NCBI RefSeq assembly: GCF_000317535.1
Contig: NC_019757.1
Span: 6,588,501-6,652,500, forward strand
Source: Cylindrospermum stagnale PCC 7417
Lineage (GTDB): Bacteria > Cyanobacteriota > Cyanobacteriia > Cyanobacteriales > Nostocaceae
Length of the DNA: 64,000 nucleotides
Reading direction: 5' to 3'
The notes under the pieces are model-generated. The model was not told where the DNA came from. It searched no databases and was given only the letters and a program-made list of their open reading frames with translations. Position numbers and translations under genes: made by a program. Below, piece by piece: positions 9,008 through 17,078 of the stretch. Numbering within the stretch: position 1 is the first letter of the stretch; each line of letters starts with the position of its first letter.

Positions 9008-9799
9008 ATGTCTTACAGTATTCCAGTAGCTAATAACAGTATTGTCTTAGAAGCAAGAGATTTAACTCGCCGCTTTGGGGGTTTAGTGGCGGTGAATAAT
9101 GTCTCTTTTGCAGTCAATAAAGATGAGATTTTTGGTTTGATTGGCCCGAATGGTGCTGGCAAAACCACACTGTTTAATTTGATTACAGCTTTAATTGCCC
9201 CTTCTAGGGGAAAATTGCTGTATCAAGGTGCAGAAATTTCGCAATTACGCCCCCATCAAATTGCCGGGTTAGGTATCGCCCGCACCTTTCAAAATATTCG
9301 TCTGTTTGGGGAATTATCGGCGTTAGAAAATGTAATTATTGCCCAACATTTGCATATAAAAAGTGGTATAATAGCTGGAGTTTTGGGATTGCCGCAAGCT
9401 TCCAGAGAAGAACAAAAAAGTAGGTGGAAGGCTTTAGAGTTATTGGAGTTGATTGGCTTAAGCGATCGCACTGACGAAAAAGCGAGAAACCTGGCCTATG
9501 GTGATCAACGTCGCTTGGAAATCGCTCGTGCACTGGCTTTACAGCCGCAAGTCTTACTTCTCGATGAACCCGCAGCGGGGATGAACCCCAGCGAAAAGCA
9601 GCAACTGAGTGAGTTTATCCGCGAATTGCGCGATCGCTTCAATCTGACGATTATCCTGATTGAGCATCATGTACCCTTGGTAATGGGATTGTGCGATCGC
9701 ATCGCTGTTCTAGATTTTGGACAATTGATTGCTTTGGGTGAACCCTCTGTTGTCAGAAATAATCCGGCTGTAATTGAAGCTTATTTGGGAAATGAATGA
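9008..9799 (+). CDS. livG: Branched-chain amino acid ABC transporter ATPase (LivG family)
   Basis: A 263-residue ABC ATPase. Walker A GPNGAGKTT is at residues 46-54, the LivG hallmark GIARTFQNIRLF follows the Q-loop, the signature is the variant LAYGDQRRLEIARAL, and Walker B is LLLDEPAAGMNP. The switch His is in IIEHH-like LIEHHVPLVMG. It should energise the LivH/LivM pore together with LivF. The stop overlaps the livF start. Confidence 0.93.
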   Translation: MSYSIPVANNSIVLEARDLTRRFGGLVAVNNVSFAVNKDEIFGLIGPNGAGKTTLFNLITALIAPSRGKLLYQGAEISQLRPHQIAGLGIARTFQNIRLFGELSALENVIIAQHLHIKSGIIAGVLGLPQASREEQKSRWKALELLELIGLSDRTDEKARNLAYGDQRRLEIARALALQPQVLLLDEPAAGMNPSEKQQLSEFIRELRDRFNLTIILIEHHVPLVMGLCDRIAVLDFGQLIALGEPSVVRNNPAVIEAYLGNE

Positions 9800-10548
9800 T
9801 GAACACCGATGAAAGCCGATATTTAGATAATGGCAAAGATTTTACTATTTTAGATATTCAAGACTTGGATGTTAATTATGGTGGCATTCGAGCGCTGAAA
9901 AAGATTAATTTAAAGATTCAAAAAGGCGAAGTTGTCACGCTCCTCGGTGCCAACGGTGCAGGCAAAAGTACCACACTCCGCGCTATCTCAAAATTAGTTA
10001 ATCCTCAAAGTGGGGCAATTATTTATAATGGACGGAATATCACCCGTCGTCAACCTCATGAAGTGGTAGAGATTGGTATCGCTCATTCTCCTGAAGGACG
10101 TAGAGTTTTAGCACGGCAAACAATTTTAGATAATTTACTATTGGGTGCTTACATTCGCTCGAATCAAGCAGAGATTAAAGCAGATATTCAACATCAATTT
10201 GAACTATTTCCCCGTTTAGCACAAAGACGCCATCAACTAGTAGGAACCCTCAGCGGTGGTGAACAACAAATGTTAGCGATCGCTCGTGCTTTAATGAGTA
10301 GACCAAAATTGTTACTTTTAGATGAGCCTAGCTTAGGTTTAGCGCCGGCGATTGTCCTAGAAATTTTCTCAATTATTGAAAATCTGCGGGCTACTGGCGT
10401 GACAATTTTGTTAGTTGAACAAAACGCCAATCTGGCTTTACAAATTGCTGATCGCGGTTATGTTTTAGAAGCTGGATCTATGACTTTAACTGGTGCAGCA
10501 TCAGAATTAATTAATGATGAACGCATTAAAAAGGCTTATTTGGGTTAG
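9796..10548 (+). CDS. livF: Branched-chain amino acid ABC transporter ATPase (LivF family)
   Basis: A 250-residue ABC ATPase. Walker A GANGAGKST is at residues 51-59, the LivF-type motif IAHSPEGRRVLARQTILDNL follows, the signature is LSGGEQQMLAIARAL, and Walker B is LLLDEPSLGLAP. Its start overlaps the livG stop; two adjacent ATGs (9796 and 9799) could serve. It is the last gene of the transporter operon. An N-terminal extension of about 15 residues (MNTDESRYLDNGKDF) precedes the conserved domain. Confidence 0.93.
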   Translation: MMNTDESRYLDNGKDFTILDIQDLDVNYGGIRALKKINLKIQKGEVVTLLGANGAGKSTTLRAISKLVNPQSGAIIYNGRNITRRQPHEVVEIGIAHSPEGRRVLARQTILDNLLLGAYIRSNQAEIKADIQHQFELFPRLAQRRHQLVGTLSGGEQQMLAIARALMSRPKLLLLDEPSLGLAPAIVLEIFSIIENLRATGVTILLVEQNANLALQIADRGYVLEAGSMTLTGAASELINDERIKKAYLG

Positions 10549-10559
10549 GTAACAGAACA

Positions 10560-10985
10560 AGCTTTAGTAGATGTATAGAAGCTTTACCTAATAAATTAAA
10601 AAATTATCAATTTTGGCGAGATTTAACTGAGATATTAGAAAATTTAGATACTAATATTCTTGTTAAACAACACCTTGAAGAGTGTGATTATAAAGTGTCT
10701 GGCTATTGGGATGAACAGGATAAATATTATGAAACAATTACTTTACCTCGCAGCCTAAAATCAGAATTAGTCAGTAGTTCTATTGGTGTTACTCATAAAG
10801 AACGCTTTCTAGAATTATTTTTTTTTCTCATAGCTGCCGACAATGCAACTTTTCAGCTAAATAATAATTTTCAAAAAATGGGTGAATTAATTCTTATTTA
10901 TGATAAAAATCTGCAATTTATTGATGAAAATTGGCTTTTAGATATCGATTCTCCTATGCTGGATATCCAGCAGCCTCATACCTAA
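10560..10985 (+). pseudogene. 5'-truncated hypothetical gene
   Basis: An open frame runs from inside the end of livF to 10985. It encodes a plausible acidic soluble protein (YQFWRDLTEILENLD...GYWDEQDKYYETITLP...FLELFFFLIAADNATFQ), but there is no ATG. The first usable start is GTG 10695, which would cut into what looks like continuous protein. I read it as the surviving C-terminal part of a gene whose start has been lost. I do not recognise the family. Confidence 0.4.
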
Positions 10986-10992
10986 GGAAATA

Positions 10993-11100
10993 GTTGGGTT
11001 TCGTCCCTCAACCCAACCTACAACCACTAAAAAGTTCAGGATATCTCACTCTTCTTTCTTACTCTGCGCCCTCTGCGCCTCTGCGGTTCGTTAAAAACAA
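10993..11100. repeat. Dispersed cyanobacterial repeats
   Basis: Two repeat types sit side by side. One is GTTGGGTTTCGTCCCTCAACC with CAACCTACAAC (10993-11024), which recurs at 28182-28275, 40106-40183 and 53162-53194. The other is the CTCTGCGCCTCTGCGG type (about 11066-11085), common between Nostoc genes. They carry no gene. Confidence 0.6.
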
Positions 11101-11218
11101 AATTCGGTAAATTATTACGAAATATTACAAATATATCTTATATTTAGATTTACACCCGTTTTTTGGGTGTTTATCTTCATCTAGCGGCGAAATCCAATTC
11201 GCCTAAATATTTAAACCC

Positions 11219-11866
11219 ATGAGTCAAACAGTCTGGATTGCAAGACACGCCAACCGCCTCGATTTCGTCAACCCTGACTGGTTCCTCACCGCCGAAAGAC
11301 GCTATGATCCGCCTTTATCTGATGATGGCATGGTGCAGGCGCAGCAGTTAGCTAAACGGTTGCAAGGAGAAAAAATCGCCCATATTTTTGCTTCTCCCTT
11401 TCTGCGAACAGTACAAACTGCAAACGCAGTCGCAGAAATGCTAAATTTGCCTATTCAACTAGAGACTGGCTTGAGTGAATGGCTAAATCCAGCTTGGATG
11501 ACAGAAGAACCAGAAAGACTTTCAACTCCAGCTTTAGCCGAATTATTTCCGAGAATTGATACTAGCTACACTCCGCGTATTGCGGCTAAATATCCAGAAA
11601 CTCAGGACAAAGTACGGGAACGTTCTGGACAAACGGCTAGATGCTTGGCTGCGGAATTCTTCTCCGAGGATATTCTATTGGTAGGACATGGCGCATCTGT
11701 CCTGGGGGCGGCGATGGGGCTAGTTGGGGAAATTGCGAAAACGGAAGTTAAAGCTTCTCTATGTTCTTTAGTAAAAGTCGTGCGTCTAGAATCAGAATGG
11801 TTGTTAGAACTAAAGGGCGATACTTCCCATTTGATGCAGATAGAGGAAGTAATTCGATTTGTTTAA
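11219..11866 (+). CDS. Histidine phosphatase family protein (phosphoglycerate mutase-like)
   Basis: A 215-residue member of histidine phosphatase clade 1. The phosphoacceptor is in the RH motif (Arg9-His10; RHAN rather than the common RHG), the second conserved arginine is in FASPFLRTVQTA (residues 57-68), and the second catalytic His is in LLVGHGAS (His157). Such proteins dephosphorylate small molecules or proteins; the substrate is not predictable here. It is monocistronic, with glk 99 bp downstream on the same strand. Confidence 0.87.
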   Translation: MSQTVWIARHANRLDFVNPDWFLTAERRYDPPLSDDGMVQAQQLAKRLQGEKIAHIFASPFLRTVQTANAVAEMLNLPIQLETGLSEWLNPAWMTEEPERLSTPALAELFPRIDTSYTPRIAAKYPETQDKVRERSGQTARCLAAEFFSEDILLVGHGASVLGAAMGLVGEIAKTEVKASLCSLVKVVRLESEWLLELKGDTSHLMQIEEVIRFV

Positions 11867-11965
11867 ATTTTGGTAGCAATTGTTGCTCAGGATTTTGAAT
11901 AATCGCATCCTTGATTCTAGATACACTTTACTAGAGAAAAAGTAACTAATTAGCTGATAAGTTTT

Positions 11966-12991
11966 ATGACATTGTTACTAGCTGGAGACATCGGCGGCAC
12001 GAAAACTATTTTGCGATTGGTTGAGACATCAGAGACACTGGGGTTACAGACTCTTTGTGAGAAAAATTTCCACAGTGGGGATTATCCTGATTTGGTGCCA
12101 ATGGTACGGAAGTTTTTGGTGAAAGCTAACGCAGCGACACCAGAAAAAGCTTGTTTTGCGATCGCAGGGCCAGTGGTTAACAATACTGCCAAACTGACTA
12201 ATTTGGCGTGGTTTTTGGATACAGCACGTCTATCACAAGAACTCAGTATTCCCTCGATCTCTCTAATTAATGACTTTGCTGCTGTTGGCTATGGCATTTT
12301 CGGTTTAAGCAAACAAGATTTGCTGACTTTGCAAGATGGTAAACACCAACCAGAAGCCCCAATAGCAATTATTGGTGCCGGAACTGGCTTAGGACAAGGA
12401 TTTTTAATTAAACAGGGCAACCATTATCAAGTTTTTCCCTCAGAAGGTGGACACGCTGATTTTGCCCCCCGGAACGAGTTAGAGTTTCAACTGATGAGAT
12501 ATCTGCTAGATAAACATGATATCCAGCGTGTCTCTGTGGAACGGGTGGTTTCTGGGTTGGGGATTGTGGCAATTTACCAATTTTTGCGCGATAGACAATT
12601 AGCCGCCGAATCACCAGATATTGCCCAAATCGTCAGAAGTTGGGAACAAGAAGCCGGAAAGGCAGAGAAAAGCGTTGATCCGGGTGCGATTATTGGTAGC
12701 GCTGCACTCCAAGGACGCGATCGCCTTTGTGAACAAACCTTACAAATCTTTATCGAGGCTTACGGCGCAGAAGCCGGAAACCTCGCCCTCAAACTTCTAC
12801 CTCATGGCGGCTTATACATTGCTGGTGGTATTGGCCCCAAAATCCTCCCCTTAATGCAAAAAAGCAGTTTTCTGCTAAATTTCACCCAAAAAGGCAGAAT
12901 GCGTTCCATCCTCGAAGAGATACCAGTGCATATTATCCTCAATCAACAAGTAGGGCTAATTGGTGCTGCTTTGTGTGCAGCTAGGTTATAA
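11966..12991 (+). CDS. glk: Glucokinase
   Basis: A 341-residue glucokinase of the bacterial Glk family (not ROK). The phosphate-binding loop AGDIGGTKT is at residues 6-14, the catalytic aspartate lies in INDFAAVGYG (Asp103), the adenosine motif GAGTGLGQGF is at 137-146, and the substrate loop is FPSEGGHADFAP. It phosphorylates glucose to glucose 6-phosphate. The gene is intact, and its stop at 12989-12991 lies only 9 bp from the tnpB stop of the IS607 element, which has therefore landed right at its 3' end. Confidence 0.93.
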   Translation: MTLLLAGDIGGTKTILRLVETSETLGLQTLCEKNFHSGDYPDLVPMVRKFLVKANAATPEKACFAIAGPVVNNTAKLTNLAWFLDTARLSQELSIPSISLINDFAAVGYGIFGLSKQDLLTLQDGKHQPEAPIAIIGAGTGLGQGFLIKQGNHYQVFPSEGGHADFAPRNELEFQLMRYLLDKHDIQRVSVERVVSGLGIVAIYQFLRDRQLAAESPDIAQIVRSWEQEAGKAEKSVDPGAIIGSAALQGRDRLCEQTLQIFIEAYGAEAGNLALKLLPHGGLYIAGGIGPKILPLMQKSSFLLNFTQKGRMRSILEEIPVHIILNQQVGLIGAALCAARL

Positions 12992-13000
12992 CTGATACTT

Positions 13001-14290
13001 TTAACCGAGACATTCTACGACATTTGAGATATCGTGAACATCCAGTACAACATCACCAACTGAGTCAGTGAAGGTGGTATCCCACATTGCCTTGAGGAAA
13101 ATCCCCACGGCTCCATTAAAATCTCGTGGTATTTTATAACCACAGCTAGGGCAAATAAAGTTCTTAGAACTACCAAGTTTTCTATGAACGTGACCGCATT
13201 TAGTACAGGTCTTTGATGTATATTCTTCAGTTATTCTTACCAATTTGGAACCGTAGCGGTTGCACAAATGTTCAAGAGTTTGAGAAAACTGATAGAATGC
13301 CCAGGTCATCATTGCTCTGGCTGTCTTATTCTTTAACTTCCGTTTCTTTTTGACAATCATCTGGGAAGTTTCAAAGGTGGGAAGTACAATCACGTCGTAC
13401 TTTTTAGCCAGATATGACCCCACTTGTTTATGGCACTCATAACGCAGGTTCTTAATTCTGATTCTGAGTCTTTCCATGCTTTGTCTAATCTTATATCTAA
13501 GGCGCTTGAACTTATGTCCAACACTCAGATCATGTCTTGATTTTAGTTTGTCCAGATGTGAGCAAAGTTTAGCTATTTTATTGAAATCTCCATTCCCAAA
13601 TTCCAAGAAATCGCTACCATTAAAACCAGTCATAAAAGTTCTAACGCCAGGGTCAAGTGCGATTACTTTATTTGTCACACTTACTGTTTGTTCCAATTCT
13701 ACAGGGAAATGAGCAAACCAGCGACCTTTGTTATAGGTTAGTTCTGAAGCTCCATCAGTTAGAATGCAAAAGTTTTGCCCTCTAAATTCAGGATGTGGTA
13801 GATGTTTGGTAGTTGATACCATCCATCTACCATTTTTATAGGCTGATGGGTCAAACTGAATGGTTAGTTTTTGGTCACGGATACTACGAAATTTAGCAAT
13901 TTTTAACCCTGCGTGAGGATGTGGCTTTTTGTCTTTACCCGTACCTTTGATTTTGGGATTCTTAGCTGTTTCTGCCCATGCTTTATACGCCTCCATTGAA
14001 GCATTATCTAGTATTTTAGAAACGTTTAAATCCCAACACCATTGAGGTATTAATCCAGAACCTTTAAGCATGGTTCTGAATCCCATCTTCCCACCTTTTT
14101 TGCTTACCTTACTAAAACCTTGATTTTCGTTTAGATAGGCAATGGAAATGTTATAAACCTTGCGAACAGCAGCAACCCATTTCTTCCAAATAAATTCAAG
14201 TTCCTTTGTTGGATATACTCGGTAACTCACTGTCTTCAGCAACTTGTTTTTTGTACTTTCTGAGTCCGTACAATCGGCAACTGAAGACAT
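13001..14290 (-). CDS. tnpB: TnpB RNA-guided nuclease-type protein of IS607
   Basis: About 429 residues from the ATG at 14290, which overlaps the end of tnpA by 95 bp. An open frame continues upstream through tnpA but that part is not TnpB-like. The RuvC-like active site is complete: Asp in ALDPGVRTF (about residue 213), Glu in LPTFETSQM (about 307), and Asp in IPRDFNGAVG (about 390). The zinc ribbon is CTKCGH...CPSCG. TnpB proteins are ancestors of Cas12 and cut DNA guided by an RNA made from the element end. Because the gene ends next to glk, that guide RNA should derive from this junction. It looks active. Confidence 0.88.
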   Translation of the reverse strand: MSSVADCTDSESTKNKLLKTVSYRVYPTKELEFIWKKWVAAVRKVYNISIAYLNENQGFSKVSKKGGKMGFRTMLKGSGLIPQWCWDLNVSKILDNASMEAYKAWAETAKNPKIKGTGKDKKPHPHAGLKIAKFRSIRDQKLTIQFDPSAYKNGRWMVSTTKHLPHPEFRGQNFCILTDGASELTYNKGRWFAHFPVELEQTVSVTNKVIALDPGVRTFMTGFNGSDFLEFGNGDFNKIAKLCSHLDKLKSRHDLSVGHKFKRLRYKIRQSMERLRIRIKNLRYECHKQVGSYLAKKYDVIVLPTFETSQMIVKKKRKLKNKTARAMMTWAFYQFSQTLEHLCNRYGSKLVRITEEYTSKTCTKCGHVHRKLGSSKNFICPSCGYKIPRDFNGAVGIFLKAMWDTTFTDSVGDVVLDVHDISNVVECLG

Positions 14291-14807
14291 GGATAATGGC
14301 AAGGATATCTTCGACCATTTCCCGTTCTGGGCTGAGGTTCTTCTGGTCGAGAACCAATATCTCAGTTTGCTGCCTAGCACAGAGCCATGAGATAAGATCG
14401 AACCCAAAGCGACAAAGCCGATCTTTGTGGGCAATGACAACAAGTTTACAAGTGTTTGTGAGAACTCTGTCCAGTAAGGTTTGAAGACCTTTTCTTCTGA
14501 AGTTGAGTCCACTTCCGATGTCAGCAATGATTTCTGCGTCGGGGTAACGAGACTGAAGAAACTCAATCTGTTGAGAGAGGTCGTTTTTCTGACTGCGGCT
14601 TGAAACTCTGGCATATATAAGTACGGCTCGTTCATCTGCGGGATTACCGCGTCGAACAGGGATAACTGAATCGAGGTTATATCTTCGTTGTCCCCCTTGG
14701 GTGAAGATGCCTTCGATTTTCCCGTCTTGAAGCCACCTTTCGAGTGTTTTGGTGCTGACTCCCAATCTGGTAGCAGCGACTCTTGGAGGTACATAGTTTA
14801 CTGGCAT
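14196..14807 (-). CDS. tnpA: IS607 TnpA serine recombinase
   Basis: A 203-residue serine transposase of the IS607 type. An N-terminal MerR-like helix-turn-helix (PPRVAATRLGVSTKTLERWL, residues 7-26) precedes the resolvase domain. The catalytic serine is in IYARVSSRSQK (about Ser69), and the conserved arginines are in HKDRLCRFGFDL. It catalyses insertion and excision with little target specificity. It starts at 14807, about 40 bp from the iteron array that probably binds it. Confidence 0.9.
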   Translation of the reverse strand: MPVNYVPPRVAATRLGVSTKTLERWLQDGKIEGIFTQGGQRRYNLDSVIPVRRGNPADERAVLIYARVSSRSQKNDLSQQIEFLQSRYPDAEIIADIGSGLNFRRKGLQTLLDRVLTNTCKLVVIAHKDRLCRFGFDLISWLCARQQTEILVLDQKNLSPEREMVEDILAIIHVFSCRLYGLRKYKKQVAEDSELPSISNKGT

Positions 14808-14844
14808 GGACTAAGCTTGTTACTTGTCCTACTTATACCACAAA

Positions 14845-14889
14845 ATGTCCGGCTATGTCTGGGTATGTCTGGGTATGTCTGGCTATGTT
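14845..14889. repeat. 10-bp iterons at the tnpA-side end of IS607
   Basis: Four ATGTC and one ATGTT occur exactly every 10 bp (14845, 14855, 14865, 14875, 14885), mostly as GGGTATGTCT. One turn of helix per repeat suggests cooperative binding by TnpA dimers and possibly repression of the tnpA promoter, which must lie here. Confidence 0.65.
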
Positions 14890-15046
14890 AGAGTAAATTA
14901 CGTCCTATTTTTAACTCCATACCGCTACCTTAGCCACCAGAAAAACTAATTTTAGGGGATTTTTGCTAACTGAAGATCACTAACTGAACTGTATTGGGTT
15001 ATAACTAGCAGCATCAGTGAGATCAGCATCTTCAAATGCAAAAACT

Positions 15047-15676
15047 ATGACCATCAGAGTTTTGTTACCTTTTATCGCTGCCACTTTTGTATGCAGTGGA
15101 TCTGTGATAGCCGAGGCACTTCAACCCAAAACTACGGTTTCTGTGACTCAAAAGAAACCAGGCGTTGCTGCCAAAAAACCAACTGTTGTTAAAGTAGTGC
15201 AGCCAAAATGGAAAACATTCACAGCCCCAGATGGGCGCTTTAGTGTTTTGATGCCAGGAAGGCCCAAAAGGGAAACTCAAACCCAAAAAACCTATATGGG
15301 GGAAATCAATTTACAAGTATTTGCGGCTCAACCTCCTAAACAGGATGTAGCCTATATAGTTACTTACAATGACTTTCCTTATAACTATGCTCAAATGGCA
15401 ACTCCTCAAGAAATCTTGAATAAAGCACAGTATACGGCAGTAACAACTACGAAAAGTAATTTAGTAAGTGAGCGCAATATTCGGAGTTCAAATGGTCATC
15501 CTGGCAAAGAAATTGAGTATGTCAACGCTGGAGGTAAAATTACTAGAAGCCGGATGTATTTTGCCGATGGCTACTTATATCAGGTAACAGCCATAACTTC
15601 CAAAAAGCAGGACAAGACTCTAGCTAAAACCATTACCGGGTATTTAAATTCATTCCAGATAGTTTTGAAAAGGTGA
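15047..15676 (+). CDS. Secreted hypothetical protein
   Basis: A 209-residue protein from ATG 15047; a GTG at 15017 would add 10 residues ahead of the signal. The signal peptide is TIRVLLPFIAATFVCSGSVIAEA. A lysine-rich linker (QKKPGVAAKKPTVVKVV) leads to a domain beginning WKTFTAPDGRFSVLMPGRPK and ending YLNSFQIVLKR. This type occurs widely in cyanobacteria as an uncharacterised exported domain. It lies 157 bp from the IS607 end and has no obvious partner. Confidence 0.72.
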   Translation: MTIRVLLPFIAATFVCSGSVIAEALQPKTTVSVTQKKPGVAAKKPTVVKVVQPKWKTFTAPDGRFSVLMPGRPKRETQTQKTYMGEINLQVFAAQPPKQDVAYIVTYNDFPYNYAQMATPQEILNKAQYTAVTTTKSNLVSERNIRSSNGHPGKEIEYVNAGGKITRSRMYFADGYLYQVTAITSKKQDKTLAKTITGYLNSFQIVLKR

Positions 15677-15769
15677 GATTATCTAACAGCATTAGATCAG
15701 ATCATCCGTAGAGGCACAGCATTGCTGTGCCCCCATAGCGCGTGTTGCATCCAAAAAGTCCCGCAGGAT

Positions 15770-15960
15770 TTACCATGACAATTCCAAAACCGCCACTGGC
15801 AAGCCATCGACTGGCAAACAATTAATCGCGGGCAAATTATCGGTATTGAACCAGAGATATTTTTATCTATATAGGTGCAATGGACACCGAAGCACCCAGC
15901 CGCGACTATACCCAAGCCAGTCGGCAATATTTGACCTGTTTCATCCCTACTGAATCTTAA
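15770..15960 (+). pseudogene. Degraded gene fragment, possibly ferritin-like protein
   Basis: Two short pieces of coherent protein lie in different frames. One is HWQAIDWQTINRGQIIGIEP (about 15790-15870) and the other is GAMDTEAPSRDYTQASRQYL (to the stop near 15960). Together they recall the start of a cyanobacterial ferritin-like/acyl-desaturase-like protein family, but this is from memory of motifs and uncertain. There is no intact start, and at least one frameshift. Confidence 0.3.
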
Positions 15961-16167
15961 GAAATTGAGAAAATTTTGGAATTAACCACTATCAAAATGA
16001 ATACTAAGGGTGACAAGCAGGTTGTAGTTTTGGTTACTGCTCATAACCCTAAATTCTGCCTACGCGGGCTTAATGAAAATTTTATAATCAATATTTCCAT
16101 TCCCTAGGGCATCTGTGATCGTTTGTTTCCCTGAAAAGCGCATATTCATTTTGATGTGAGGTTTACC

Positions 16168-16494
16168 GTGAAGCGTTTGGTTGAATTTTCCTTAGATGGT
16201 GATGAATCAATCTTGGTTGAAGTGGAAGAACCAGAAGTAAATGACGATACAGATTTAGTTGCTCGTCCTGGGGAATTGGTAGACAGAACTAGATAATCTT
16301 TTGCAGACGCAGTTGACAAAATCAAACCAGTCGCGACGACAATTATTACCAAACTACGTAGCATCAACGATCCCCCCGATGAAGTAGAAGTCAAATTTGG
16401 CTTGAAGATGAGCGTCACAGCGGGGGCAATTATCGCTGCTACTGGCGTAGAAGCTAACTATGAAATCACCTTGAAGTGGAAAAAATCGCCCTAG
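16168..16494 (+). pseudogene. Trypco1 (trypsin-co-occurring) domain protein with in-frame stop
   Basis: From GTG 16168 the frame gives KRLVEFSLDGDESILVEVEE, then TAA at 16294-16296. It continues in the same frame with FADAVDKIKPVATTIITKLR and GLKMSVTAGAIIAATGVEAN to TAG at 16492. This is the small domain found next to trypsin-like proteases in bacterial conflict systems. The stop falls where related proteins usually have Gln, so a CAA to TAA change is likely. Its end abuts the ATG of the protease gene (TAGATG), showing operon organisation. Confidence 0.62.
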
Positions 16495-17070
16495 ATGAAT
16501 GCCCAACTAGATTCTGCTATTGTGCGAATTTCTAAAGCCAATGGTCAAGTCGTTGGTGCAGGCTTTCTAGTTAGCGAAAAATACCTAATCACCTGCGCCC
16601 ATGTCGTTAACGCCGCACTCTCCCAACCCCTAGAAGCAACTGAACAGCCTACTGGCGAAATCAGTCTAGATTTCCCCTTAATTCAGCCTCCTGAGAAACT
16701 GAAAGCGCGGGTAATTCACTGGTATCCAGTCAAAGACAGCACATCCACCTCAGAGATATCAGATATTGCCGTCTTGGAGTTGTCAACTAAGCCAAGCGTT
16801 CAAGCTAAAAAGGTGCGATTAGTTACAGCAGACAATCTATGGGGGCATCCCTTCCAAGTTTTTGGTTTCCCTGTGAGGCGCGATGCTGGTGTGTGGACAT
16901 CTGGTGAACTGCGTCGCCCTATCAGTGGTGGTCGGGTACAGATGCAGGTAGTGCAACAAACAGCCTATCGCATTGAGTCTGGTTTCAGTGGTTCACCTGT
17001 CTGGGATGAAAACCTGGATGGCATTGTGGGTATGACTGTGACAGCTGAGAAGTCACGAGAAAGGCTTTAG
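16495..17070 (+). CDS. Trypsin-like serine protease domain, truncated from a larger effector
   Basis: 191 residues with a complete catalytic triad: His36 in TCAHVV, Asp90 in SDIAVLEL, and Ser165 in SGFSGSPVWD. The N-terminus MNAQLDSAIVRISKANGQVV is typical of cyanobacterial proteases fused to STAND ATPases. The frame ends at TAG 17070, exactly where sequence from the second half of an nSTAND ATPase begins in another frame (ALVLTLRADFLEYALANRDF). The original protein was therefore probably protease-nSTAND-FGE, and a deletion has removed the ATPase core and uncoupled the protease. The remaining protease could still fold. Confidence 0.75.
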   Translation: MNAQLDSAIVRISKANGQVVGAGFLVSEKYLITCAHVVNAALSQPLEATEQPTGEISLDFPLIQPPEKLKARVIHWYPVKDSTSTSEISDIAVLELSTKPSVQAKKVRLVTADNLWGHPFQVFGFPVRRDAGVWTSGELRRPISGGRVQMQVVQQTAYRIESGFSGSPVWDENLDGIVGMTVTAEKSRERL

Positions 17071-17078
17071 TCCTGACT

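Larger units (their letters stand above)
13001..14890 (-). mobile_element. IS607-family insertion sequence (tnpA + tnpB)
   Basis: The two genes are a serine-recombinase TnpA and a TnpB, overlapping and both apparently intact. Such elements lack long terminal inverted repeats. Here short iterons mark both ends: ATGTC/ATGTT every 10 bp at 14845-14889 (five copies), and GACAT at 13009-13013 and 13019-13023 in inverted orientation. The exact boundaries are inferred; the tnpB-side end must lie within a few bases of the glk stop. Confidence 0.75.

Noticed and set aside
14291-14794. Open frame extending tnpB upstream by 168 codons through tnpA
   Set aside because: The extension has no TnpB or other protein character and is a shadow of tnpA in another frame; TnpB similarity begins after Met at 14290.
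15697-15927. 76-codon minus-strand frame
   Set aside because: Coherent protein pieces lie on the plus strand here in broken frames; the minus frame has none.
16146-16418. 90-codon minus-strand frame opposite the Trypco1 gene
   Set aside because: It is rich in Ser/Thr and opposite a frame with clear family motifs; a shadow.
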